Shown piece by piece: positions 24,141 to 32,481 of a DNA stretch of 64,000 nucleotides. This DNA is from Flavobacterium chryseum. GTDB taxonomy: Bacteria > Bacteroidota > Bacteroidia > Flavobacteriales > Flavobacteriaceae. Position numbers and translations under genes: made by a program. Location of the stretch: the NCBI RefSeq assembly GCF_004362015.1, contig NZ_SNWW01000009.1, positions 1-64,000 of the forward strand. The letters run 5' to 3'. A model generated the notes under the pieces. That model saw nothing but the letters and a program-made list of their open reading frames with translations, made no database searches and was not told where the DNA came from. Position 1 is the stretch's first letter; every line of letters starts with the position of its first letter.

Positions 24141-25400
24141 ATGAAAATAGTCATTATTGGAGGTGGTTTTGCAGGTATAAATCTTGCAAAAGAACTTGTC
24201 AACCAGCCCGAAATACAAGTAACGCTTGTAGATAAAAACAACTATAATTTTTTTCCACCACTAATATATCAGGTTGCTACCGCTTTTTTAGAGCCATCAA
24301 GCATCAGTTATCCTTTCAGAAAATTTTTTGCAGGTAAAAAAAACCTGGAATTTCGTTTAGGCGAATTACAATCTGTAGTTCCTGCCGAGAAAAAAATAAT
24401 ACTTAACAATGGCGAAGTAACGTATGATTATTTGGTTTTTGCGACTGGCGCAGAAACGAGTTATTTTGGTATGGAAAACGTAATGAAAAACGCTATCCCG
24501 ATGAAAACCTTAAATGATGCCATCGAAATGCGTAATACATTGCTAAAAAATCTTGAAAAAGCTGCAATTTGCAAAGATATTCGTAAACGTCGTAAATTAT
24601 TAACGATTGTTGTTGCCGGAGGAGGGCCGACAGGAGTAGAGGTTTCAGGAATGTTTGCTGAAATGCGAAAAAATATCCTGCTTAAAGAATATCCGGAATT
24701 AGAAACTTCTGCAAGCAATGTTTATTTGGTTGATGGAGGAGATGCTTTACTGTCACCAATGAGCGAGGCTTCTCAAAAAGATACTCTGGAAGCATTGACA
24801 AAATTAGGAGTTGTAGTTAAATTACACAGTCGTGTTACAGATTATATTGATGACACGGTATATTTTGAAAATGGAGAAACCATCAAAACCAAAAATTTAA
24901 TTTGGGCAGCCGGAGTTTCGGCCAAAGTTTTTGAGGGAATTCCAACAGAAAGTTACGGTCGCGGCCGACGTATGGCAACAGATCAATATAATAAGGTAAA
25001 CGGACTTGAAAATATTTATGCTATTGGTGATACAGCAATTTTAGCGGGAGATAAAAATTTTCCTGAAGGACATCCGCAAGTGGCTCAGGTTGCTATTCAG
25101 CAAGGATTAAATCTGGCTAAAAACTTTAAAGCAATCGTTAAGAACAAACCTCTTAAACCTTTCGCATACAATGACAAAGGTTCTATGGCAATTATCGGAA
25201 AAAACAAAGCTGTTGTAGATTTACCAAGTCCAAAATGGCATTTTAAAGGATTTTTTGCCTGGATTATCTGGTTGTTTATTCACTTGATTTCTTTAATAAC
25301 ATACAGAAACAGATTAAAAACTTTTTACAACTGGATGATTGCTTATTTTGCCAGCGATCAATCACTTAGAATGATTATCAGACCGGATAAGAGAAGTTAA
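24141..25400 (+). CDS. ndh: Type II NADH dehydrogenase (NDH-2)
   Basis: It oxidises NADH and reduces quinone at the membrane without pumping protons. Its 419 residues have a first dinucleotide-binding motif IGGGFAGI (residues 6-13) and a second VAGGGPTGVE (about 155-164) for FAD and NADH. They also have NIYAIGDTA near 293 and QVAIQQG near 318, typical of the family. A C-terminal hydrophobic stretch (FFAWIIWLFIHLISLI, about 372-387) would attach it to the membrane. A terminator at 25437-25464 ends the unit. Confidence 0.93.
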   Translation: MKIVIIGGGFAGINLAKELVNQPEIQVTLVDKNNYNFFPPLIYQVATAFLEPSSISYPFRKFFAGKKNLEFRLGELQSVVPAEKKIILNNGEVTYDYLVFATGAETSYFGMENVMKNAIPMKTLNDAIEMRNTLLKNLEKAAICKDIRKRRKLLTIVVAGGGPTGVEVSGMFAEMRKNILLKEYPELETSASNVYLVDGGDALLSPMSEASQKDTLEALTKLGVVVKLHSRVTDYIDDTVYFENGETIKTKNLIWAAGVSAKVFEGIPTESYGRGRRMATDQYNKVNGLENIYAIGDTAILAGDKNFPEGHPQVAQVAIQQGLNLAKNFKAIVKNKPLKPFAYNDKGSMAIIGKNKAVVDLPSPKWHFKGFFAWIIWLFIHLISLITYRNRLKTFYNWMIAYFASDQSLRMIIRPDKRS

Positions 25401-25436
25401 ATATTAACTTCTAAATTCCAAATTCCAATAAAAAAA

Positions 25437-25464
25437 GCCAGAATCAAAAATTCTGGCTTTTTTT
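25437..25464 (+). terminator. Terminator after ndh
   Basis: GCCAGAAT and ATTCTGGC form a stem with loop CAAAA, flanked by an A run on the left and seven T residues on the right. It can work for both strands. Confidence 0.85.
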
Positions 25465-25478
25465 ATTCACGCATTTTG

Positions 25479-25616
25479 TGTCATTTCGACGAAGGAGACT
25501 CGAGCGATAGCGAACAGACGAAGTAAATCACATCCAGAGAGCAACGAACCGGAATTTCGTTATGTGATTTACTTCGTCTGTTCGCTATCGCTCGAGTCTC
25601 CTTCGTCGAAATGACA
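25479..25616. repeat. Large intergenic palindrome, family A, 55-bp perfect arms
   Basis: The left arm at 25479-25533 starts TGTCATTTCGACGAAGGAG, and the right arm at 25562-25616 is its exact reverse complement over 55 bases. The loop has 28 bases. It lies between convergent ndh and the Bcr/CflA gene. The outer part of the arms is shared with palindromes at 32316 and 44871. The inner part (ACTCGAGCGATAGCGAACAG) is not seen in those copies. Confidence 0.95.
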
Positions 25617-25625
25617 AGATTGTCC

Positions 25626-26855
25626 TTAATGCCCAACCAAAACATCATCATTTTCAGAAACTTCAACTTTTTCCTTGATAGAACGTTTTCCAACATTCAA
25701 AACAACGAAAGCAATTATTGTTGTGGCTGTCATAATAAGAACCATTGGGGTTACAGAATTTTTTACAAAAATTCCAACAGCGAAAGAAGCTAAGGCTCCT
25801 AAACCTAACTGAATAGCGCCCATTAAAGCTGAGGCAATTCCGGCATTTTTCGCAAAAGGAGCCATGGTAAGCCCTGCGGTATTGGGGTTTGAGATTCCTA
25901 AACAGCCTAAAAACAAGAACAGCATTGCAATAGTTGTGTATAATCCTAATAAGTTATTTGCAGCAAGTATCAGAAAAACAATACTGATGACAGATTGTAA
26001 AATTAATGCAGCGAAAATCATTTGCTCGCTTGAAAATCGCTTCAATAAAACTGAATTCAATTGGCTTGAACCAATAAAACTCACAGACATAAAGGCAAAA
26101 ATCCAACCGTAAGTTTTAGCGTCTACATGATAAATATCCATAAAAATTATAGGAGATGCCGCTACATATGTAAATAAACCTGAAAAAGCTATAGAACCTG
26201 TAAAGGCATAAGTATAAAATTGTGGTTCTTTAAGCACTTTTATAAAACCCGAAATAATTGGTTTGGGTTTTAATGAAATCGAAAGATCCGGCTTATAACT
26301 ATTGGGCAAACCTAATTGTGCGGCAATTAAAATCGCGATTCCCATGAACATTAATATTAAAAAAACCACATGCCAGCCAAAATCTTCGGTAACATAGCCG
26401 CCAATTGTTGGCGCTAACATCGGCGAAAGCCCAAGAACAAGCATCAATAATGAAAATACCTTCGGAATGTCTTTTACCGGAAATAAATCTCTAACCATTG
26501 CCACTGAAGCTACTGTCGCAGCACAGCTGCCAATTGCCTGAATGAAGCGTAGGAATATAAAAGTATCAATATCAGTAACATAAACACATCCTAAAGAAGC
26601 TAAAATATAAACCAGCAAACCAATAAATAATGGCTTTTTACGCCCAAAACGATCGAGTAATGGTCCGTAAAGTAATTGTCCAGCAGAAATTCCAATAAAA
26701 TAACTCGATAAACTCATTGAAACTTTAGCAACAGTTGTATGTAAATCCTTTGCAATACCAGAAAAACCAGGTAAATACATATCGATAGAAAAAGGACCAA
26801 GTGCTGTTAAAGAACCTAAAATCAGAATGAGTTGAATATATTTTTTTGTTGTCAT
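25626..26855 (-). CDS. Bcr/CflA-type drug efflux transporter (MFS)
   Basis: This inner-membrane proton-driven efflux pump of 409 residues has about twelve hydrophobic segments. The start (GSLTALGPFSIDMYLPGF, with the FSIDMYLPG signature, about residues 14-31) is diagnostic of the Bcr/CflA group. The loop 2-3 motif GPLLDRFGRKKPLF (about 64-77) is the MFS signature. The tail beyond about 395 (KVEVSENDDVLVGH) is cytoplasmic. The substrate cannot be told. It stands alone and converges on ndh. Confidence 0.92.
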   Translation of the reverse strand: MTTKKYIQLILILGSLTALGPFSIDMYLPGFSGIAKDLHTTVAKVSMSLSSYFIGISAGQLLYGPLLDRFGRKKPLFIGLLVYILASLGCVYVTDIDTFIFLRFIQAIGSCAATVASVAMVRDLFPVKDIPKVFSLLMLVLGLSPMLAPTIGGYVTEDFGWHVVFLILMFMGIAILIAAQLGLPNSYKPDLSISLKPKPIISGFIKVLKEPQFYTYAFTGSIAFSGLFTYVAASPIIFMDIYHVDAKTYGWIFAFMSVSFIGSSQLNSVLLKRFSSEQMIFAALILQSVISIVFLILAANNLLGLYTTIAMLFLFLGCLGISNPNTAGLTMAPFAKNAGIASALMGAIQLGLGALASFAVGIFVKNSVTPMVLIMTATTIIAFVVLNVGKRSIKEKVEVSENDDVLVGH

Positions 26856-26997
26856 TTTCTTAAAACTTTGCTTTTTATTTCGTGCAAAGATAAATATTTA
26901 CTACCTTGATACATATAATTATTCAATTTTAAACAAAAAATGGATATTATGTAAGTTTTAAAAATTATTTTGAAACATTAACCAATAAATCTAAAAT

Positions 26998-27417
26998 ATG
27001 AAAAGATTAACATTACTCTTAGCCCTTATTTTTACTACAATTTCGTTCGCACAATCTATTACAACAAAAATCGAGGATGCAAGTCCAGAACAATACGCAT
27101 TACTTGAAAAAGTGAACAAATATTATCCGGATATTACGTTAAATAAATCGGTTACAAATTTTTATGCTGATGGAAAAATTATCGACACACAACAAGAATT
27201 TAATTTAACGACATCAAAATTTTCCAGCTACAAATTAGGAATTGAACCGGATAATAGAAAATTATTGTTTGAATACGTATCTGAAGAAAGTGGAAAAGTT
27301 TACGGAGATGTTCAAATTTTTAAAGGAAATGCTTTAAGAACAACTTTTTCTGAAAAAACGAATCAAATTGAAGTTGCACTAAACGGAAAAGCAGTTTACG
27401 TGAAAAAATTTAAGTAA
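26998..27417 (+). CDS. Small secreted protein of unknown function
   Basis: Its 139 residues carry a cleavable signal peptide (LTLLLALIFTTISFAQ, cut after about residue 18). The mature part is beta-rich and ends NGKAVYVKKFK. It looks distantly like the minus-strand protein at 28066-28527. Both have YP near the start, N.Y.DGK or N.YDDKK, a KLLFEYVSEESGKVYGDVQI-like middle and a closing NGK.VY. I know no named family. It is followed by a terminator at 27439-27467. Confidence 0.7.
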   Translation: MKRLTLLLALIFTTISFAQSITTKIEDASPEQYALLEKVNKYYPDITLNKSVTNFYADGKIIDTQQEFNLTTSKFSSYKLGIEPDNRKLLFEYVSEESGKVYGDVQIFKGNALRTTFSEKTNQIEVALNGKAVYVKKFK

Positions 27418-27438
27418 AATTTAATTTTACGATTATTG

Positions 27439-27467
27439 AAAGCATTCGCTACGGCGGATGCTTTTTT
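27439..27467 (+). terminator. Terminator after the 26998 gene
   Basis: AAAGCAT and ATGCTTT form a stem with inner pairs around a GCTACGGC loop, followed by a T run. It lies 21 bases after the stop codon. Confidence 0.75.
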
Positions 27468-27507
27468 ATTTATATTTGAAACCAATATATTTTATAGTTT
27501 CATTCTT

Positions 27508-27891
27508 ATGAGAAAAATTATTCTGCTTATCATATTTATTTCTTTTTCTGCACATTCTCAAACAAATCTATTTACCGGAACCTGGAGCAATGAAAATTGC
27601 AAAGACTGCAGTAAAAAATATATTTTGAAAATTACTATGGCGCAATCTAATAATAAGATTTTTGGAACTGCTGAAGTTATAAGCGACAACGCAGAACTAA
27701 ATAGCGGCCTTATGGAAGTTACCGGACATGTTTATGTACTTGGAGAAAAAGCTCAAATTACTATGAAGACCAAAAGCGGTTTATCTGCAGGGGCAACTTT
27801 GTATGTAAGTGAAAATATTATTGAGTTTAATAAAAGTGGCGGATCTGATTTGGTTCCTAAAGAAGTTATTTTGAAGAAATTATATGAATAA
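27508..27891 (+). CDS. Small secreted protein of unknown function
   Basis: The start is placed at 27508 (MRKIILLIIFISFSAHS). The longer frame from 27436 overlaps the terminator and lacks a signal peptide at its beginning. Its 127 residues have a signal peptide cut near AHSQ. The mature part begins TNLFTGTWSNENCKDCSK, with two closely spaced Cys, and ends VPKEVILKKLYE. The GTW...E opening resembles lipocalin-like or DUF2147-type small beta barrels, but the match is loose. Confidence 0.65.
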   Translation: MRKIILLIIFISFSAHSQTNLFTGTWSNENCKDCSKKYILKITMAQSNNKIFGTAEVISDNAELNSGLMEVTGHVYVLGEKAQITMKTKSGLSAGATLYVSENIIEFNKSGGSDLVPKEVILKKLYE

Positions 27892-28065
27892 GAGCTATTA
27901 TTAGCTTTGTGTATTTTGAAATATAATAGTATTATTGGCAGTATGTCCAAGAAGATGTTAAGAACTTTATCAACATCGATTTTAGTACTATTTTGTAGAA
28001 ATCTAAAGATATAAAAAAAATATGGACATAAAAAAAACCGTTTTATTGGGGCTTATTTATCGTTT

Positions 28066-28527
28066 TTAATTTAATCCTTTATAAGGATTTTCGCTATAGA
28101 CTTCCTTGCCATTTTTATATAATTGAACAAAGTTTTTACTTTTACCTTTTGTTGAAATTTCTAATTTATAAACATTAGAATCGACAAGATATATTGAACC
28201 TTTTACTGTTAGATTGCCATTACGTGCGCCATAATTAAGCTCATAATCTAATCTTTTACTATCAGATTGCATAACTATTAAATAATCGTCACATTCATTT
28301 GGCGGTTTTTGATATTCAAGATAACTCTCGGCTATCTGCTTTTTATCATCATAAATATTGACAATGCTTGCCGGTCTAGAAAATTCTGGATAATTGACAC
28401 CAACCATTACCATAAATGCTTGCTGAAGAACCGTTAATTTTTCAGGCGGAGATTGAAAAAATTTCTTTTCCTGAGAATATGAAGAAACACCAAGTAATAA
28501 AATAAGTAATAAAGTAATTTTTTTCAT
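28066..28527 (-). CDS. Small secreted protein of unknown function
   Basis: Its 153 residues carry a signal peptide (LLLILLLGVSSYSQ). The mature part has VGVNYPEFSRPASIVNIYDD, a KRLDYELNYG strand and a final NGKEVYSENPYKG. The order of these elements resembles the secreted protein at 26998-27417, suggesting a diverged pair. No named family is recognised. It is transcribed away from the small transcript that begins near 28744. Confidence 0.65.
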   Translation of the reverse strand: MKKITLLLILLLGVSSYSQEKKFFQSPPEKLTVLQQAFMVMVGVNYPEFSRPASIVNIYDDKKQIAESYLEYQKPPNECDDYLIVMQSDSKRLDYELNYGARNGNLTVKGSIYLVDSNVYKLEISTKGKSKNFVQLYKNGKEVYSENPYKGLN

Positions 28528-28706
28528 GTGGTTTTGTTTGTGAGTTTATAATTACTAAACATTTTCAAATATAGTGTCAATAATTTTAATTTCACTTTGT
28601 CAATTGCTATAAAAGAATAAATAGTAAACCTTCGCAATGCTTTTTCCTGAGTGAAACTATTAACTAAAAAATGTTGATAAGTAACTCGATTTGTTAAAAT
28701 TATGGG

Positions 28707-28737
28707 TTGCCTAGGAAAGAAGGAAGTAGTAAATTTA
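28707..28737 (+). promoter_or_regulatory. Promoter candidate for a small transcript
   Basis: TTG at 28707-28709, a 20-base spacer and TAAATTTA at 28730-28737 are close to TTG-N19-TAnnTTTG. Transcription would start near 28744, just before the leader hairpin. Confidence 0.5.
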
Positions 28738-28746
28738 CCTCTTAAA

Positions 28747-28776
28747 TAAAAAAAGCCCTTTCTCACAAGTGTAAGA
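28747..28776. other. Leader hairpin of the small transcript
   Basis: GCCCTTTCTCAC and its imperfect partner TGTAAGAGGGC form a stem-loop with a run of A before it. On the minus strand the run would be seven T residues, so the element could also be a minus-strand terminator. No minus-strand gene ending here is seen. Confidence 0.5.
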
Positions 28777-28806
28777 GGGCGAATTTCAAATCTAAAATTA
28801 ATTATT

Positions 28807-28923
28807 ATGAAAACAATCGGTAACCACGATTTTTGTCCCAGTGGAGGGAGCTTCCACAAAATAATTTATAATTTATTAACAACTAAACAAAAATGGATAA
28901 AAAATCTATTCTTGAATGGCTAA
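28807..28923 (+). CDS. Small ORF 1 of the 28.7-29.0 kb transcript (38 aa)
   Basis: An ATG at 28807 opens 38 codons ending TAA at 28921-28923. The product starts MKTIGNHDFCPSGGSFHKII and is basic at its end. The coding stretch includes an inverted repeat GTGGA...TCCAC (about 28841-28858). It overlaps small ORF 2 by 31 bases in another frame. Coding status is uncertain; it rests on position between a promoter candidate and a terminator. Confidence 0.3.
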   Translation: MKTIGNHDFCPSGGSFHKIIYNLLTTKQKWIKNLFLNG

Positions 28924-28988
28924 AAAATTTAACAATTGATTTATGCTGTATGGGCATAATTGAATTTGTTAAATGGCTATTCTTTTAA
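28893..28988 (+). CDS. Small ORF 2 of the 28.7-29.0 kb transcript (31 aa)
   Basis: An ATG at 28893 opens 31 codons. The product begins MDKKSILEWLKNLTIDLCCM and ends IIEFVKWLFF, so it is amphipathic and mostly hydrophobic toward the end, as in small membrane-active peptides. It is followed within 20 bases by a terminator. There is no known family match to cite. Coding status is uncertain. Confidence 0.35.
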   Translation: MDKKSILEWLKNLTIDLCCMGIIEFVKWLFF

Positions 28989-29007
28989 TTTTAATTCTCG
29001 AAGACTC

Positions 29008-29040
29008 GATAGGTACAAACTATCGCGTTTTCTTTTTTAT
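29008..29040 (+). terminator. Terminator of the small transcript
   Basis: CGATAG and CTATCG form a stem with loop GTACAAA, followed by CGTTTTCTTTTTT on the plus strand. It ends the unit that holds the two small ORFs. Confidence 0.7.
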
Positions 29041-29041
29041 T

Positions 29042-29091
29042 ACTACGGAAACCGTAGTGTTATTTGATAACAGTACCGTTTATCAAATAAC
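29042..29091. repeat. Two adjacent hairpins
   Basis: ACTACGG-AAA-CCGTAGT (29042-29058) and TTATTTGATA...TATCAAATAA (about 29061-29091) are both near-perfect stems. They follow the terminator at 29008-29040 directly. Confidence 0.6.
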
Positions 29092-29191
29092 TTGCACAAA
29101 AATACAACTTTATTTATTTATTTCTAAAAGAAATAATAATTAATTTTTAGACATTTAATTAAATTTAACAAAATGATGTTTTGTGTTAACA

Positions 29192-29225
29192 GATAAGCCT
29201 TTGTAAATTAATACAAAGGCTTATC
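29192..29225. repeat. Perfect 14-bp hairpin
   Basis: GATAAGCCTTTGTA and its exact complement enclose AATTAA. It lies alone in an AT-rich gap. Confidence 0.75.
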
Positions 29226-29760
<535 letters not shown>

Positions 29761-31677
29761 ATGAATACAATTGCTGAGCATATTGCAGATTTTTTAAAAG
29801 AATATCCGCCATTTAACAATTTAACTTTTCAGGAATTATCTGATATTGCAACCAATATTCGTGTTATTAATTTAGAAAAACATGCAGTATTGTTTCAAAA
29901 CAATGAACCTCTACATGATAGTTTTTATGTAGTGGCTTCCGGTGTTATAAATCTAACTACTATTGCAGACGCTGAAGAAACGCTAATCAATAAATGTCAT
30001 GAAGGTGATATTTTTGGTTTACGTCCGTTTTTTGCAAAAAACAATTACATGATGACGTCTAAAGCACGTGAGGAAAGCATTGTTTATGCTATTCCAATTG
30101 CTGTTTTCAGGCCTTTTGTTGCGAATAATTCAGATGTTTTAAACTTTTTGCTGGAAAGTTTTGCAATAAATTCCAGACATACCAAAGACAATTTAAGTTC
30201 TAACGGAAAATTAATTTCTGATACTTCATTTTATGTAGATCAACAGTCAGAAATGCAATATATTCAATCACTTACCTATAATAATTCGCCATTAAAAACA
30301 GAACCTAACCGTATTGTTAAGGATGTTGCTATTTTAATGACCGAATCAATGGTTGATAATATTGTCGTTTGCGAAAAAAATCATCCAATTGGTATCGTTA
30401 CAGATGCTGATTTGTCTTCTAAAATTGCTACAGGCCGCTATCCTATTACTGAAACCATTGACAAAATCATGTCTTCGCCGGTTGTTACGGTATTAGAAAA
30501 TGTTTCTTTGGCCGAAGCGCAATTATTAATGCTTAAACATAATGTAACCCATTTATGTGTTACCAAAGACGGTACAAGTAAATCTGCTGTAAAAGGAATT
30601 ATCTCTGAACATGATTTAATTGTGGCTCAGGCCAGTAACCCTGGGGTTTTAATTAAAGAAATCAAGCGTTCGCAGCTTCCAAAAGATTTAAAACAAATAC
30701 GCGATCGTTTATCAGATTTGATTCAGAATTCGATTCAAAAAAATATTCCGCTTTCGCATGTTAGCAATATTGCGAGCGAAATAAATCTTGCTATTATCAA
30801 ACGTTCTGTTGAATTGTCTATTTTGGATTTAGGCTCTCCTCCTGCTCGATTCGCATGGTTAAGTATTGGTAGTCAGGGACGTAAAGAGCAACTTTTGCTT
30901 ACAGATCAGGATAGTATTCTAATATTTGAAGATGTGACTCCTGAAAAGTACAGAGATGTAAAAGATTACTTTTTAAGACTGGCGAAAAGAACGACAGCGA
31001 TATTAGAAAAAGTAGGTTACGAATTGTGTCCAAACGGACATATGGGAAGTAATATGTTATGGTGTAAGTCATTGAGCGACTGGACAAAACAGTACAACAG
31101 CTGGATGAATACTCCAGGTGAAAATAGTAACGATTTAAGTAGTATTTTCTTTGATTACGAGATTGTTTTTGGTGAAGCAAAGATTGAAGAAGCAATAGAA
31201 AATGTTATTTTCAAGAATGCGGTAAACAATACTTTATTCTTTGACTTTTTAGGAAATGATGCCTTAAAGAGAAATTCTCCTTTGAGTTTCTTCAAAAAAT
31301 TTATTGTTGAAGAAGAAGGTCCGAATAAAGGGAAATTTGATATTAAAACTCGCGCCTTAATGCCTTTGATTGATGGAGCACGTTTGTTGATTTTAAATTC
31401 AAACATAAAAGGAATTCAAAATACTAATTTGAGATTCAAACAATTAGCAATAACTGATTCTAAAAATGCAGAAATATATTTAAGCTGTGCTGAGGCATTT
31501 TTAACTTTATCAAAATTTAGAACTGTTGAAGGGCTGAAAAATGACGATTCGGGACAATATATTAATATTAAAGAAATGTCTAAAACAGACAGAGAGAAAT
31601 TAAAAAATGCTTTAACACCAATGAAGGATCTTGAGGAATTAATTAAAAGCAAATTTCAACTTACGCAATTCTCATAA
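29761..31677 (+). CDS. cNMP-binding/CBS/DUF294 nucleotidyltransferase-like protein
   Basis: This is a cytoplasmic signalling protein of 638 residues with three parts. A cyclic-nucleotide-binding-like domain covers about residues 10-140 (HEGDIFGLRPFF). A CBS pair that may bind adenine nucleotides lies at about 170-290 (VTDADLSSKIA, then GIISEHDLIVA). The DUF294 nucleotidyltransferase domain is at about 340-500, with GSQGRKEQLLLTDQDSILIF carrying the GS and DxD signature of GlnD-like enzymes, and a DUF294 C-terminal domain follows. It is directly followed by an exonuclease-fold gene (1 base apart), and acs lies beyond, a recurring neighbourhood in which this protein is suspected to sense or regulate acetate metabolism. 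The reaction is unproven. Confidence 0.9.
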   Translation: MNTIAEHIADFLKEYPPFNNLTFQELSDIATNIRVINLEKHAVLFQNNEPLHDSFYVVASGVINLTTIADAEETLINKCHEGDIFGLRPFFAKNNYMMTSKAREESIVYAIPIAVFRPFVANNSDVLNFLLESFAINSRHTKDNLSSNGKLISDTSFYVDQQSEMQYIQSLTYNNSPLKTEPNRIVKDVAILMTESMVDNIVVCEKNHPIGIVTDADLSSKIATGRYPITETIDKIMSSPVVTVLENVSLAEAQLLMLKHNVTHLCVTKDGTSKSAVKGIISEHDLIVAQASNPGVLIKEIKRSQLPKDLKQIRDRLSDLIQNSIQKNIPLSHVSNIASEINLAIIKRSVELSILDLGSPPARFAWLSIGSQGRKEQLLLTDQDSILIFEDVTPEKYRDVKDYFLRLAKRTTAILEKVGYELCPNGHMGSNMLWCKSLSDWTKQYNSWMNTPGENSNDLSSIFFDYEIVFGEAKIEEAIENVIFKNAVNNTLFFDFLGNDALKRNSPLSFFKKFIVEEEGPNKGKFDIKTRALMPLIDGARLLILNSNIKGIQNTNLRFKQLAITDSKNAEIYLSCAEAFLTLSKFRTVEGLKNDDSGQYINIKEMSKTDREKLKNALTPMKDLEELIKSKFQLTQFS

Positions 31678-31678
31678 T

Positions 31679-32275
31679 ATGTTAGACTGGATTAAAAATA
31701 TAAATAAAGAACATCCTGATTTTTGGAAAGATTATTTAACGAAATTTGAAACAAAGCCTAACAGATTTGTCGTTTTATCTACAGAAACTTCTGGTTTGAA
31801 CCCTGATAAAGATGTGATTTTATCTTTGGGTGCATTTTCTATAGTAGATGACAGTATTGTAATTAAGGATAGTTTTGAATCTGTATTGCTGCAAACTAAT
31901 TTTTTGCAGGATAATAACATTTCAAATGAATTTATCATTGAAAGCAAAATGATAAAGATGGAAGAACCGGAAGCAATAGAAAAATTTATCAACTTTATTG
32001 GGAATGCAGTTCTTGTTGGTCATCACATTAATTTTGATATCGAAATGCTGAATAGCGCATTAGAACGTCTTGATTGCGGAAGAATAAAAAATGAAGCTTT
32101 AGACGTGGATATGATGTACCGTAAATTGATGGACATTAATGACAAACAATTTTCATTGGATGATTTATGTGATATTTTTAAAATCCCGAAAAGCGACAGA
32201 AATTCTTCTTCTGAAGATGCTTATAAAATTTCGCTTTTGTTTTTGAAGTTGAAATCGAGATTAGGAATTAAATAA
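31679..32275 (+). CDS. DEDD-type 3'-5' exonuclease fold protein, active site altered
   Basis: Its 198 residues have the fold of the DnaQ/polymerase III epsilon family. Family members begin with an FDTETTG-type motif, in which the first D binds metal. Here the stretch reads VVLSTETSGL (about residues 32-41), with Ser in place of Asp. The Exo II region (VLVGHHINFDIEML, about 111-124) keeps its Asp. The Exo III region reads SDRNSSSEDAY (about 177-187), where the family normally has RHTA..DA, so the expected His is Asn. Two catalytic residues therefore seem changed, and the protein may bind nucleic acid or nucleotide without cutting. It is co-transcribed with the DUF294 gene. Confidence 0.85.
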   Translation: MLDWIKNINKEHPDFWKDYLTKFETKPNRFVVLSTETSGLNPDKDVILSLGAFSIVDDSIVIKDSFESVLLQTNFLQDNNISNEFIIESKMIKMEEPEAIEKFINFIGNAVLVGHHINFDIEMLNSALERLDCGRIKNEALDVDMMYRKLMDINDKQFSLDDLCDIFKIPKSDRNSSSEDAYKISLLFLKLKSRLGIK

Positions 32276-32315
32276 TACTGAAAATTTTAAACCATATAGA
32301 TATATACAGCATTTG

Positions 32316-32415
32316 TGTCATTTCGACGAAGGAGAAATCACACTAGGAATTCTGTAAAGAATGTTGACAATCTTTGACGAGCTGCGAGTGTGATTTCTCC
32401 TTCGTCGAAATGACA
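32316..32415. repeat. Intergenic palindrome, family A, 29-bp perfect arms
   Basis: The left arm 32316-32344 and right arm 32387-32415 are exact reverse complements over 29 bases, starting TGTCATTTCGACGAAGGAG. The loop has 42 bases. It lies between the convergent exonuclease-fold gene and acs. Confidence 0.92.
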
Positions 32416-32430
32416 AACTTTGAGATAATA

Positions 32431-32464
32431 AAAAATGCCTCTTAAAATTAAGAGGCATTTTTTA
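32431..32464. terminator. Terminator between convergent genes
   Basis: AAAAATGCCTCTT and AAGAGGCATTTTT form a strong stem with loop AAAATT, with A and T runs on the two sides. It serves acs and the exonuclease unit alike. Confidence 0.85.
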
Positions 32465-32481
32465 TTTCTATTGTTTTAGAG

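Noticed and set aside
28524..28859. 111-codon minus-strand frame overlapping the secreted protein start
   Set aside because: It runs through the candidate promoter, leader hairpin and small ORFs of the plus-strand transcript and has a low-complexity basic composition without a domain.
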